Origin: Candidatus Babelota bacterium
Lineage (GTDB): Bacteria > Babelota > Babeliae > Babelales > JABDEC01
Length of the DNA: 40,568 bases
Assembly (NCBI GenBank): GCA_013287265.1
Contig: JABDEC010000011.1
Span: 1 to 40,568, forward strand
Reading direction: 5' to 3'
Shown here in pieces: positions 7,714 to 15,585 of the stretch (position 1 is the stretch's first letter; each line of letters starts with the position of its first letter). Made by a program: the position numbers and the translations under genes. The notes beneath the pieces were generated by a model. That model saw only the letters and a program-made list of their open reading frames with translations. It made no database searches and was not told the origin of the DNA.

Positions 7714-8088
7714 CTATAAAATTACACATCTGCAGTTTGTTTGTTCAAATTCATCATAATATTTCTGTATTTGTGCAAAAGATTGTCCAAGTTTCTTTTT
7801 AAAAGGTTTGCATTCATAAAGATAAACAATTGCATTAGGTTTTAAAAACTGGCCATAATTTTCACGCGAATTAAAATTGCCTGCTTTATAACTCAGACAC
7901 ATTTTTTCATTTGTATCCTTTTTGCAATGATAACATCTTATGTATAGATGATTATCTCCTTTACTGACATAAAATGGATTGCCTTTTTCCGTAAAAAGTT
8001 CTAATGTTACGGATTCTTCACTTTCAAGACAAAATCCTGTAAACGAAAATAATAAAAATTGAATTAAGGCTAAATATTTAATTTTCAT
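7714..8088 (-). CDS. Secreted CaaX-box protein, array member 3 (ends CRCVIL)
   Basis: 124 residues. Signal peptide KIKYLALIQFLLFSFTGFC. Motif KGNPFYVSKGDNHLYIRCY, a FLKPNAIVYLYEC segment, then QSFAQIQKYYDEFEQTN and a CRCVIL terminus. The Cys two residues before the CaaX Cys (C-x-C-a-a-L) resembles Ras/Rho tails, where an upstream Cys is palmitoylated. It has its own ribosome site (AAAGGAA), 22 bases after the 8111 gene, and may start a translational sub-block. Confidence 0.78.
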   Translation of the reverse strand: MKIKYLALIQFLLFSFTGFCLESEESVTLELFTEKGNPFYVSKGDNHLYIRCYHCKKDTNEKMCLSYKAGNFNSRENYGQFLKPNAIVYLYECKPFKKKLGQSFAQIQKYYDEFEQTNCRCVIL

Positions 8089-8110
8089 GTGTTCCTTTTT
8101 TTATGTCTTA

Positions 8111-8449
8111 TTATAAAATAACGCAATGTATATAATCAACATCAGGATCTCTATGTTCCTTGTGCCAAATATTTATTTTTGCAAAAGATTCTCCAAGCTC
8201 TCTTCTACAGCCTTTTATGAAAACTAAATCTCCTGGTTTTAGCCAGCTGTTTAAATTTTTAAAATAATGTTCTTGTTCTTCAAATTCAATAATTGTTTGA
8301 GGGCTCAATTTTACATAGCATTTAATCCATGTAATTCGTTGAAGATCTGTACGAAAAGGATTGCCATTTTTAGTATTGAGCTCAATTACATCTAAAGCAA
8401 AAATTTTTGCGTTTAGCGTTAAAAATAAAACAAAATAATTTATTTTCAT
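8111..8449 (-). CDS. Secreted CaaX-box protein, array member 2 (ends CVIL)
   Basis: 112 residues. Signal peptide KINYFVLFLTLNAKIFA. Family motif KNGNPFRTDLQRITWIKCY, LKPGDLVFIKGC, then ESFAKINIWHKEH and the terminus DYIHCVIL. The body is well diverged from members 3 and 4, but the CVIL box is kept with other codons (GTT ATT TTA). AAGGG lies upstream of the start. Confidence 0.77.
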   Translation of the reverse strand: MKINYFVLFLTLNAKIFALDVIELNTKNGNPFRTDLQRITWIKCYVKLSPQTIIEFEEQEHYFKNLNSWLKPGDLVFIKGCRRELGESFAKINIWHKEHRDPDVDYIHCVIL

Positions 8450-8468
8450 TTATAAAACCCTTATCTAG

Positions 8469-8856
8469 TTATTGGATTGCGCAGCAATTTGTTTCAGGAA
8501 TTTTATTGATTTGTTCATCTTGGATAAATTGTTGATAATAAGTAAAAAACATTTTCAAAAGATTTTCCATACTTATATTGGTATTGTTTTTTTCCCCGAA
8601 TTGTAAAATATTTCCTGGTTTAAAAAAGGCAAAATCATAAGGGTACGCATATTTCTAAATAATCAGTAATCATTTGAGATAAATGGTTAAATTTGTAGCA
8701 TCTCAGGCATAATTCACCAAGACGGAAAAAAAATGGATTTCCTTGCGACCAATCAACTTCAATGATTTGTTCGCCATAAAGTTTTTGCGCAATTTCAAAA
8801 TTTAAACCATTAAGGCTTCCTATTAAAAATAATAAAAATAGATATTTTATTTTCAT
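8469..8856 (-). pseudogene. Frameshifted CaaX-family paralogue, array member 1 (ends CAIQ in the shifted frame)
   Basis: The open frame 8635-8856 gives 73 residues (signal peptide KIKYLFLLFLIGSLNG, motif QGNPFFFRLGELCLRCYK) and stops early after ICVPL. In the +1 frame the rest of the family resumes: FFKPGNILQFG, then MENLLKMFFTYYQQFIQ, ending ETNCCAIQ before a stop at 8469-8471. The joined product is ~127 residues, the family length. The shift falls near 8645-8655. It may be a true mutation, an assembly error or a programmed shift. X = Gln would favour farnesyltransferase. AGGAG precedes the start, and this is the first gene of the array. Confidence 0.75.
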
Positions 8857-8973
8857 ATGACTCCTATGCTTAAACTTTTAAAAAATTACTTATAAACCTG
8901 AAAAAAAGCAAATTATTTATTAAAGTATATAAGACGAATCTTTAATTAATTTTCTATTTGTAAAAAAAACTGA

Positions 8974-8979
8974 TATAAT
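8974..8979 (+). promoter_or_regulatory. Extended -10 of the ftsY operon
   Basis: TGATATAAT, an extended -10 with consensus TATAAT, 40 bases before the ftsY ATG. No clear -35. Confidence 0.5.
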
Positions 8980-9018
8980 ATATTAATAAACAAAAAATGA
9001 GCGAAACAAGGCCTAATC

Positions 9019-9909
9019 ATGTTTAATTTTATAAAAGATAAATTAAGTAAAATTTATTCCCAGATGTCCTCTAAATTAAACGGTATTTTCTCAAAAGATT
9101 CTATAGATCAAAATGTTTTATTGGAATTAGAAAATTTACTTATATCTTCCGATATGGGAATTAAAACAGTTAAAAAAGTTATTGAAGAATTAAAATCGTC
9201 CTTTTTAAAAGGCGAAATAAAAAAGGGTGAAGATTTAAAAAAATCACTGGAAAAAATCCTGATTAATTTAATTAAAGAAAAAAATATAAATTTTCAGGAA
9301 AATAAGATTTTTTTGTTAGTGGGAATTAATGGTAGCGGAAAAACAACCTTTATTGGCAAGCTATCGCATAAGCTTCAAAAAGCGGGTAAAAAGGTTTTAC
9401 TTGTTGCCGGCGATACTTTCAGAGCTGCAGCGGTTGATCAATTGGAACAATGGGCCAAAAAAAGTAATGTAGAAATTGAAAAAGGAGAACCCAATCAAGA
9501 CCCAGCTTCTGTAATTTTTGACGGATGTTCAAGATTTAAAAATGAAAATTTTGACTATTTAATAATTGATACAGCCGGGCGATTGCAAACAAAAATAAAT
9601 TTAATGAAAGAATTAGAAAAAATAAAAAAAGTAGTTTCAAGACAATTGCCTGATTATAAAATTTGTACTTTATTAACAATTGATGCGATGCTTGGACAAA
9701 ATTCTTTTGAGCAGGCAAAGATTTTTAATGAATCTACAAATTTGGATGCAATTGTACTTACCAAAATGGATAGCACTGCAAAAGGCGGAATTGTTATTGC
9801 AATTAATCAGGAATTAAATCTGCCTGTATCTTTTGTAAGTTTTGGCGAAGAAATAGATAAATTAAAAGAATTTAATGCTCATGAATATGTTGAGCAATTA
9901 TTATCATGA
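9019..9909 (+). CDS. ftsY: Signal recognition particle receptor FtsY
   Basis: SRP-receptor GTPase that delivers nascent membrane and secreted proteins to SecYEG. NG domain only: four-helix N region at ~1-90, G1 GINGSGKTT (~101), GDTFRAAAVDQL, G3 DTAGR (~183), G4 TKMD (~247) and GEEIDKL near the end. 296 residues without the long acidic A domain of enterobacteria. The gene overlaps prmC by ATGA and heads an ftsY-prmC-pilM-pilN operon. Confidence 0.96.
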   Translation: MFNFIKDKLSKIYSQMSSKLNGIFSKDSIDQNVLLELENLLISSDMGIKTVKKVIEELKSSFLKGEIKKGEDLKKSLEKILINLIKEKNINFQENKIFLLVGINGSGKTTFIGKLSHKLQKAGKKVLLVAGDTFRAAAVDQLEQWAKKSNVEIEKGEPNQDPASVIFDGCSRFKNENFDYLIIDTAGRLQTKINLMKELEKIKKVVSRQLPDYKICTLLTIDAMLGQNSFEQAKIFNESTNLDAIVLTKMDSTAKGGIVIAINQELNLPVSFVSFGEEIDKLKEFNAHEYVEQLLS

Positions 9910-10826
9910 TTTTGCAACATTTAATACAGGAAATCAAAAAAAAATTACGGCCAGTTCCGGATTTAGATAATGAACAAAAAATTTGGTGGATTCTTGAAGA
10001 AGTTACTCAAAAAAACCAATCAGAATTAATTCAAAAAAATTTTTTACTTACCTCAGAGCAATTAGAAAGAATTAATTTCATTATAGATAAACACGTTAAT
10101 GAACATATGCCATTACAATATTTGTTTGGATATGTTCCTTTTCTTGAAAATAAAATATTTGTAAATCCTCCTGTTTTAATTCCAAGGGCAGAAACAGAAG
10201 AATGGTGTGCAAATTTAATAAAAGAACTAACGAGTTTAAAAAATAAAAAAATCAGAATTCTTGATATCGGAACAGGTTCAGGTTGTATTGCAATTTCTTT
10301 AGCAAAAAAAATTCCTTCAGCAGAGATTTTTGCAGTTGATATTTCGGATTGTGCAATTGAGTTAACAAAAAAAAATATCTTAGAAAACAAGATTAATAAT
10401 ATTAAATTGATTAAATCTGATTTATTTGAAGAATTAAAAAATGAAAAATTTGATTTAATTGTTTCTAATCCTCCATATATTCCAGATGAATTATTTGAAC
10501 AGCTAGATTTATCAGTAAAAAAATGGGAAGACCCAAGAGCATTGATAGCTCAAGATAAAGGGCTTAAAATTATAAAGAAGATAATTGAGCAGTCAGAACA
10601 CTTCTTAAAAGCTAATAAAGAATTTTTTGAAAATAATTTATCGCAATTAATTTTAGAAATTGATTGTTCACAAGCTGAAGAAGTTTCAGACTTTTTGAAG
10701 TTAAATAATTTTTTTAATATAGAGATCAATGAGGATTTGCAACAAAAAGATAGAGTAATAAGAGCAAGGAGATTTGGTGATAATTTTTTTCAGGAGCAAC
10801 AAGGAAATAGTAACGGTCAATTTTAA
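9906..10826 (+). CDS. prmC: Peptide chain release factor N5-glutamine methyltransferase
   Basis: Methylates the GGQ glutamine of release factors. Helical N-terminal substrate domain to ~80; SAM-binding motif ILDIGTGSGCIAISLA at ~118; catalytic NPPYIP at ~187; PRAETEEW before the SAM domain. 306 residues, of which the last ~20 are extra and overlap the next gene. The start overlaps the ftsY stop (ATGA). Confidence 0.94.
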   Translation: MILQHLIQEIKKKLRPVPDLDNEQKIWWILEEVTQKNQSELIQKNFLLTSEQLERINFIIDKHVNEHMPLQYLFGYVPFLENKIFVNPPVLIPRAETEEWCANLIKELTSLKNKKIRILDIGTGSGCIAISLAKKIPSAEIFAVDISDCAIELTKKNILENKINNIKLIKSDLFEELKNEKFDLIVSNPPYIPDELFEQLDLSVKKWEDPRALIAQDKGLKIIKKIIEQSEHFLKANKEFFENNLSQLILEIDCSQAEEVSDFLKLNNFFNIEINEDLQQKDRVIRARRFGDNFFQEQQGNSNGQF

Positions 10827-11439
10827 TGCAAATAATATTGTTCTTTCTCTTTTTAAAAACGATTTAATAATTTCTTATGTTAAATGCGAATTGATCAATT
10901 TTGAAATTTTCAAATTAAATATTTTCAATTTTTCTAAAGTTCAATTGTTAATTCATAATTTTTTAAAATCTAATAACTTAAAAAATCCAAAATTTTATAT
11001 TTCTGCTTCTTGCGACGATATTAAAGAAAAAATAATCAAATCTAGAAGTATTATTGATGATAAAAATGAGATTTATGAAAATTCAACTTTAAATTGGAAC
11101 TGTTATAATTTGGGAAGCTTTCAAGATAGCTATGTTTATTATATTTCCGGAATATCACATTCATTAATTTTTCAATATAAAATTTTAGCTGCTAATTTGG
11201 GCATGAATATTAATTTCTTGCTTCCTGAAAATGCAGTTTTACTAAATTTGTGCACAAAATATAATCCTGATTTTTTGGAAAAATTTAATGAAAAGGCTGA
11301 CATAAAAAACTGTTTCGTGGATTTTGTAAATAATTTAAATATTGAAAATTATATAAGTAAAAATTTAGAATTAGATATTAATAAGGAAAAGATATTTTTA
11401 TCTACAGCTCTGGGATTATTTTTTTGGGGGAAGGAATGA
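10774..11439 (+). CDS. PilM/GspL-like actin-fold protein (divergent)
   Basis: 221 residues, poorly conserved. The N-terminus (EIVTVNFNANNIVLSLFKND) resembles the first strand pair of the actin-like PilM/GspL fold. The main support is context: the next gene is PilN-like and overlaps by ATGA, as in pilMN operons. The start is uncertain (TTG 10774 or GTG 10777, the latter 5 bases after GGAG); it overlaps the prmC end by ~50 bp. It would be a cytoplasmic partner of the inner-membrane PilN in a type IV pilus or type II secretion platform. Confidence 0.5.
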   Translation: MVIIFFRSNKEIVTVNFNANNIVLSLFKNDLIISYVKCELINFEIFKLNIFNFSKVQLLIHNFLKSNNLKNPKFYISASCDDIKEKIIKSRSIIDDKNEIYENSTLNWNCYNLGSFQDSYVYYISGISHSLIFQYKILAANLGMNINFLLPENAVLLNLCTKYNPDFLEKFNEKADIKNCFVDFVNNLNIENYISKNLELDINKEKIFLSTALGLFFWGKE

Positions 11440-11981
11440 AGAATTTTAATTTTGTAAATGTAGCCTCAGATAAAAAAAATCAGAGTTTTATTAGGTGGAT
11501 TAAAATATCGGCTTTATTAATTTCTGCAGCATTTTTATTATTAATTTTTTTACATGTAAAATTCAGAAATAGAATTGACTTATTAAAAAATAAGAAAATT
11601 ACACTAGAACAACTTATAATTGATTATGATTCTTTTACTAAACAAAAAGAGAATTTAAAAAAATATCAGGAAAAATTATCAAAAAAAATTAAGAAATTAG
11701 AAAATTTAATTTCGGGATTTAATATGGATAATTATTTGATAAGCATCGCTCTAGCTATCCCCGAAAACGCATATATTGAAAATTTGGAATATGATTATAA
11801 AGATGGAATAAGTTTAAAGGGGCATTGTAGCAAAACAGGCTGTGCAGCAACATTTATTGAAAATTTAAAAAAATTATCTTTCATGCAAAAAATTAAATTG
11901 GAATATTTAAAAGCAAAAGATGAAAAAAATAATTCCGAATCATTACATGAATTTTTAATAAAAATTGATTTGAAAAAATAA
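11436..11981 (+). CDS. PilN-like inner-membrane assembly protein
   Basis: 181 residues from the ATG at 11436, preceded by GGGGAAGG and overlapping the previous stop (ATGA). Short cytoplasmic N-tail with N-F-V (FNFVNVAS), one membrane helix (ALLISAAFLLLIFLHV), a coiled-coil (~55-95), then a ferredoxin-like domain beginning LAIPENAYIENLEYDYKDG, typical of Fimbrial_assembly PilN. No pilO follows within the operon; mutL comes next. Confidence 0.65.
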   Translation: MKNFNFVNVASDKKNQSFIRWIKISALLISAAFLLLIFLHVKFRNRIDLLKNKKITLEQLIIDYDSFTKQKENLKKYQEKLSKKIKKLENLISGFNMDNYLISIALAIPENAYIENLEYDYKDGISLKGHCSKTGCAATFIENLKKLSFMQKIKLEYLKAKDEKNNSESLHEFLIKIDLKK

Positions 11982-12036
11982 TCTTTATTTGCTTTGAATC
12001 AACAATTTTATTAATATGGCATTTTAAGGAAATATT

Positions 12037-13845
12037 ATGCCAAAAATTAAGAAATTATCTGACAATGAAGCAAAAAAAATTGCAGCAGGAGAAGTGGTAG
12101 ATCGTCCGTCAAATGTTGTAAAAGAACTGATAGAAAATTCTGTTGATGCAGGTGCGACAGATATATCAATTTATTTAAATGAAGCAGGAAAGAATTTAAT
12201 AAAAATTATTGATAATGGTTGTGGAATGTCTTTTGATGATGCAATTCTGTGTTTTGAGCATCATGCGACAAGTAAGATAAATTCAATTGAAGATTTGAAC
12301 TCACTTAAAACTTTTGGCTTCAGGGGTGAAGCTCTTTCAAGTATTTCAGCAATAAGTAAAATAAAATTAATTACTAAAGAACCTCAATCAGAAATTGGTT
12401 CGCATTTAGAACTAAATGATGGAAAAATTTTATTTCATAAAAAAATTTCATGTTCAACGGGTACTCAATTGGAAATTTCTGATTTATTTTATAATGTTCC
12501 TGCAAGATTGAAATTTTTAAAAAAGACTGAGACGGAATTAAGACAAACCTTCTTATTATTCCAGGCATTTTGCTTAAGTAATTTAAACATTCATTTTAAA
12601 TTATTTCATGAGGGAATTGAAATTTATAATTGTCCTCCAGTGTCTGATTTGAGTTCAAGAATTTCTCAATTATGGGATTATAATTTTGCACAAAATATAA
12701 TCTTTTTTTCTGAATCGGAGCAATCTATCAATTTAGAGATTTCAGGAGGAATATCCAGTCATAATTTTTCAAGATTTAATAAAAATCAAATATTTTTATT
12801 TGTTAATGGTAGATGGGTAAAAAATTATAATTTAATTAAATCCATTTTAAAAGGATATATGAATGTATTACAGGAAGGAAGATTTCCTGCAGCATTTATT
12901 TTTATAAATTTACCTTCCAATCAATTAGATGTTAATGTTCATCCAAAAAAAGAAGAAGTTCACTTTATCAGCACAAAAAAAATTGAACAATTTTTACAAA
13001 ATTTAGTTAAAAAGAATTTAGAAAATTATTTATCAAAGCAATTAAATAAAAAAATTGAATTTCATGATGAAAAAATAAAAAATAATTTTATTCCTGCAAC
13101 TCAGACAACTTTAGATATTGAACAAATCCCATTTTTTGAACCAACTGACTCTTTCAATGCTGAAAATCATTTAATAACACAAAATAATTTAAACATTGAG
13201 TGGGGAAGTTTTCCTGAAAAAATTGAAGAAAAAAAATTAAATGTGGATTTTGTTGATATTGAAAACAATTTAAAAGTTATAGGACAATTTAAATTAACTT
13301 ATATTTTAATAGAAAAAGATGATGGATTGTTTTTAATGGATCAACATGCAGCTCATGAAAGAATTTTATATGAATTATTTTCAAAAAGATTTCATGAAGT
13401 TGCAACTGTTCCTTTGATTTTTCCGATAATTATTACGTTAAAAGAATCTGAAATTCAATTTATTGAAGATTATTTTGAAATTTTTCATTTAAATGGCATC
13501 GATATTGAAAGATTTTCTAAAGATCAACTGGTAATTAAAACTATTCCAGTGCACATCAAAGATATAAAAATGGAAGAATTAATAAATCAGATAATTATTT
13601 GGGTTGAAGAGAATCAAAATTTAGAAAAAAATGATTTTTTTAAAATAATTAATGAAAAAATACGTGCACAGATGGCATGTAAAGCTGCTGTAAAAGCAGG
13701 TGACCCATTATCAAAAGAACAAATTGTTCAATTAATTCAGAATTTAGAAAGAGCTGAAAATAATTTCACCTGCCCTCATGGACGGCCAACAGGTTGGCTT
13801 TTATCAGCATTTGAAATTGAAAAAAAATTTAAACGTAAGTTTTAG
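12037..13845 (+). CDS. mutL: DNA mismatch repair protein MutL
   Basis: 602 residues. GHKL ATPase N-terminus with ELIENSVDAGATDI, DNGCGM and TFGFRGEALSSI; NVHPKKEEVHF closes the transducer domain; a Lys/Glu-rich linker; C-terminal dimerisation domain with MDQHAAHERILYE, ACKAAVKAGDPLS and CPHGRPT. The D-Q-H-A-A-H-E motif indicates the endonuclease-type MutL. AAGGAAAT precedes the ATG. Confidence 0.96.
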   Translation: MPKIKKLSDNEAKKIAAGEVVDRPSNVVKELIENSVDAGATDISIYLNEAGKNLIKIIDNGCGMSFDDAILCFEHHATSKINSIEDLNSLKTFGFRGEALSSISAISKIKLITKEPQSEIGSHLELNDGKILFHKKISCSTGTQLEISDLFYNVPARLKFLKKTETELRQTFLLFQAFCLSNLNIHFKLFHEGIEIYNCPPVSDLSSRISQLWDYNFAQNIIFFSESEQSINLEISGGISSHNFSRFNKNQIFLFVNGRWVKNYNLIKSILKGYMNVLQEGRFPAAFIFINLPSNQLDVNVHPKKEEVHFISTKKIEQFLQNLVKKNLENYLSKQLNKKIEFHDEKIKNNFIPATQTTLDIEQIPFFEPTDSFNAENHLITQNNLNIEWGSFPEKIEEKKLNVDFVDIENNLKVIGQFKLTYILIEKDDGLFLMDQHAAHERILYELFSKRFHEVATVPLIFPIIITLKESEIQFIEDYFEIFHLNGIDIERFSKDQLVIKTIPVHIKDIKMEELINQIIIWVEENQNLEKNDFFKIINEKIRAQMACKAAVKAGDPLSKEQIVQLIQNLERAENNFTCPHGRPTGWLLSAFEIEKKFKRKF

Positions 13846-14049
13846 CTATTTTTTTAAAAATAATGTTGCGCCATAATAAATAAGTATTGCAGCTGCAACA
13901 TATGCAATAGCTCTTACTACATTAAATGCCATGTGTGTTGTATCTGCAGGCATTAGCATTCTAAACGGAGCTAAAACTATAATTAATGCACCCGCTATTA
14001 GTAATAAAATTCCAGCCACTTTATCTTTTGATGGATGATGTTTAACCAT
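13846..14049 (-). CDS. Small two-helix membrane protein
   Basis: 67 residues from the ATG at 14049, seven bases after AAGGAG; the longer reading from 14079 has no ribosome site. Two membrane helices (VAGILLLIAGALIIVLAPF and AIAYVAAAILIYYGATLF) joined by a short loop. No known family. Convergent with mutL, abutting its stop. Confidence 0.6.
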   Translation of the reverse strand: MVKHHPSKDKVAGILLLIAGALIIVLAPFRMLMPADTTHMAFNVVRAIAYVAAAILIYYGATLFLKK

Positions 14050-14135
14050 TTTTGGACTCCTTCTTTTGAAATTAAACATAATAGGACATTAACTGATATC
14101 AGAAATAAATGTCAATAAATTTACTTAGGAAAATT

Positions 14136-14354
14136 TTATCTTCTTTTTATCTTTTCAATTATATTATGAAAAATTTTAAAAATTATGACTTGTAAAGTTG
14201 GAAGTTCAAGTTTATCTAGACCAATATTAATTAAAATCACTGCAATAACTGCCGTTAGCAATTGAATTGCAAATTTTCCAACTACAAAAATAAATAAAAG
14301 GATACCGGTAATTATAGAAAGCAGGCCTAATAGACTTTTATCGTTTCTTGCCAT
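14136..14354 (-). CDS. Small membrane protein
   Basis: 72 residues; GGGAG seven bases upstream of the ATG. Hydrophobic at ~8-48 (two close helices, LLSIITGILLFIFVVGKFA and LLTAVIAVILINIGL), then an amphipathic, basic C-terminus (IIEKIKRR). Similar in size to the 13846 gene but not clearly homologous. Function unknown. Confidence 0.6.
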   Translation of the reverse strand: MARNDKSLLGLLSIITGILLFIFVVGKFAIQLLTAVIAVILINIGLDKLELPTLQVIIFKIFHNIIEKIKRR

Positions 14355-14500
14355 TTTTTTACTCCCGATTTTTAAAAGTTATATTTTTTTATATTATATT
14401 GAGTCAATAAAATATCAAATTGAAAAAATAAAATTTAAAAATTCAAAAAAATTAGAACTTGTAAAGTGCTGGATTTTTTTTAATTAATATATTATTTTTG

Positions 14501-14506
14501 TATAAT
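14501..14506 (+). promoter_or_regulatory. -10 element of the 68-residue basic protein gene
   Basis: Consensus TATAAT, 44 bases before the AAGGAG-led ATG at 14551; the -35 is weak. Confidence 0.5.
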
Positions 14507-14550
14507 CTTAGTAAAAGTAAAATCAATTAATTTTAAAAAAGGAGCTTCCA

Positions 14551-14757
14551 ATGGCTTATGCAGTTAAATCTAAAAAAAGTGGAAAAACTTACTATCTTCA
14601 TTCAAAAGAAGTCAAATTAAAAGGTGACCGCAAACAAAGAATTTTCTATTTTGCTGGAGAAGCTGGTAAGAACGCGTTAAATGATCTTCCATCCGGGTAT
14701 GAAGTAATGGAAAACAAAAGAACCGGTTTGCCAATGCTTAGAAAAAAGAAAAAATAA
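14551..14757 (+). CDS. Small basic conserved-type protein
   Basis: 68 residues, no signal peptide. It begins AYAVKSKKSGKTYYLHSKEV, then QRIFYFAGEAGKNALNDLP (positions ~31-49) and a Lys-rich end RKKKK. The short beta-hairpin plus basic tail suggests a nucleic-acid or ribosome-associated protein, but I cannot name a family. It has a strong ribosome site (AAAAGGAG), its own promoter and a terminator, so it is a well-expressed single gene. Confidence 0.7.
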   Translation: MAYAVKSKKSGKTYYLHSKEVKLKGDRKQRIFYFAGEAGKNALNDLPSGYEVMENKRTGLPMLRKKKK

Positions 14758-14774
14758 ATTATAAAAATAAAAAT

Positions 14775-14804
14775 TAGGCCCATTATTATGGGCCTATAAA
14801 TTTT
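14775..14804 (+). terminator. Intrinsic terminator
   Basis: TAGGCCCA-TTATTA-TGGGCCTA, a perfect 8-bp stem followed by TAAATTTT. It ends the 68-residue gene and lies only 3 bases before the next ATG. Confidence 0.8.
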
Positions 14805-14807
14805 ATT

Positions 14808-15113
14808 ATGATCAATCAAAAAAGAGATCTTGTTGCTGTCTTCTTTCTTTTATTGTTCACAGCCGGATTTTATTATTTTTATTGGACTGTAAAAACTAAA
14901 AATGCTTTAAAGACTTTGGGTGGGGAAATTCCGACCGCATTTCTGACAATAATACCTTTTGCCAATTTTTATTTTTGGTATAAATATTCAATTGCTTTTG
15001 CAAAATATATAAAAAAGAGTGATGATTATATGGGTTATTTTGCAATAAATGCATTGTTGCCGATAGTTGCTATTTTTATTTTGCAAAATGATTTTAATAA
15101 ATTTGAAAAATAG
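14808..15113 (+). CDS. DUF4234-like membrane protein
   Basis: 101 residues. Starts QKRDLVAVFFLLLFTAGFYYFYW, the typical DUF4234 opening (charged start, then helix ending in G-x-Y-x-x-Y-W), followed by two more hydrophobic segments (TAFLTIIPFANFYFWY; GYFAINALLPIVAIFIL). Function unknown in the family. There is no ribosome site, because the ATG sits directly behind the terminator, so initiation may be leaderless from the TATAAA there, or the start may be mis-assigned. Confidence 0.7.
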   Translation: MINQKRDLVAVFFLLLFTAGFYYFYWTVKTKNALKTLGGEIPTAFLTIIPFANFYFWYKYSIAFAKYIKKSDDYMGYFAINALLPIVAIFILQNDFNKFEK

Positions 15114-15266
15114 TTATTCTTTATCTCGATAAAATTTTGCGAGTGATGAGACGGGTTCTTCTTCTTTTTGCTTCTCATTAGCTTTCAAGTTATTTTTATT
15201 TTTTATATTTTCGTCTTTTTTATTTTTAAGATATTTTTTTGTTTTGTTTTTTTCTTTTTTAACCAT
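15114..15266 (-). CDS. Very small Lys/Asn/Glu-rich protein
   Basis: 50 residues: MVKKEKNKTKKYLKNKK start, middle KNKNNLKANEKQKEEE, end PVSSLAKFYRDKE. GGAAA lies upstream, and it is 15 bases after the next-upstream small gene. Low complexity makes it less certain than its neighbour, but the frame is clean, the ribosome site is well placed, and it fills the space exactly to the DUF4234 stop. Confidence 0.45.
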   Translation of the reverse strand: MVKKEKNKTKKYLKNKKDENIKNKNNLKANEKQKEEEPVSSLAKFYRDKE

Positions 15267-15281
15267 CCATTTTTCCTTTTT

Positions 15282-15431
15282 TTATCTTTTTCTGAATGCC
15301 TGACGTGCTCTTATGCTCGCTTCAGCTTTTTCCCTTGTTTTAGAATGAGCAATAACTTTCCATTTCCCTCTTTCGTGTTTCATTATTGTATAACCTTTAG
15401 TTTTAGTTTTCCGGCCCACTTTATATGGCAT
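15282..15431 (-). CDS. Very small basic protein
   Basis: 49 residues, from a strong AAGGAGG ribosome site and ATG at 15431. It begins PYKVGRKTKTKGYTIMK, then GKWKVIAHSKTREKAEASIR and ends RARQAFRKR. The pattern (basic start, short strand pair, K-T-x-x-K-A-x-A-S helix) is that of small cytoplasmic DNA/RNA-associated proteins found in many candidate-phylum genomes; I cannot name it. The opposite strand is open but Phe-rich and is a shadow. Confidence 0.65.
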   Translation of the reverse strand: MPYKVGRKTKTKGYTIMKHERGKWKVIAHSKTREKAEASIRARQAFRKR

Positions 15432-15537
15432 AATAGCCTCCTTTTTCTTATATTTTTAGTTTATAAAAATTCCTGTATAAAAAGCAAGAATTTGTATTCT
15501 AACTGAATAAATATCAATAAAACTATTAATAAATCTA

Positions 15538-15567
15538 TTGTTTTTCATATTTTGATTATGTTACAAT
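15538..15567 (+). promoter_or_regulatory. Shared promoter block, copy 1
   Basis: 30 bases (TTGTTTTTC ... TGTTACAAT) identical to 25433-25462. -35 TTGTTT, 18-base spacer, extended -10 TGTTACAAT, 19 bases before the ATG. Both copies drive short secreted Cys-containing proteins. Confidence 0.65.
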
Positions 15568-15585
15568 CATAAAAAAGGAGATAAA

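Noticed and set aside
15168-15506. 112-codon plus-strand open frame rich in Phe
   Set aside because: It is antisense to two better-formed small genes with ribosome sites; its composition is the reverse of Lys-rich codons.
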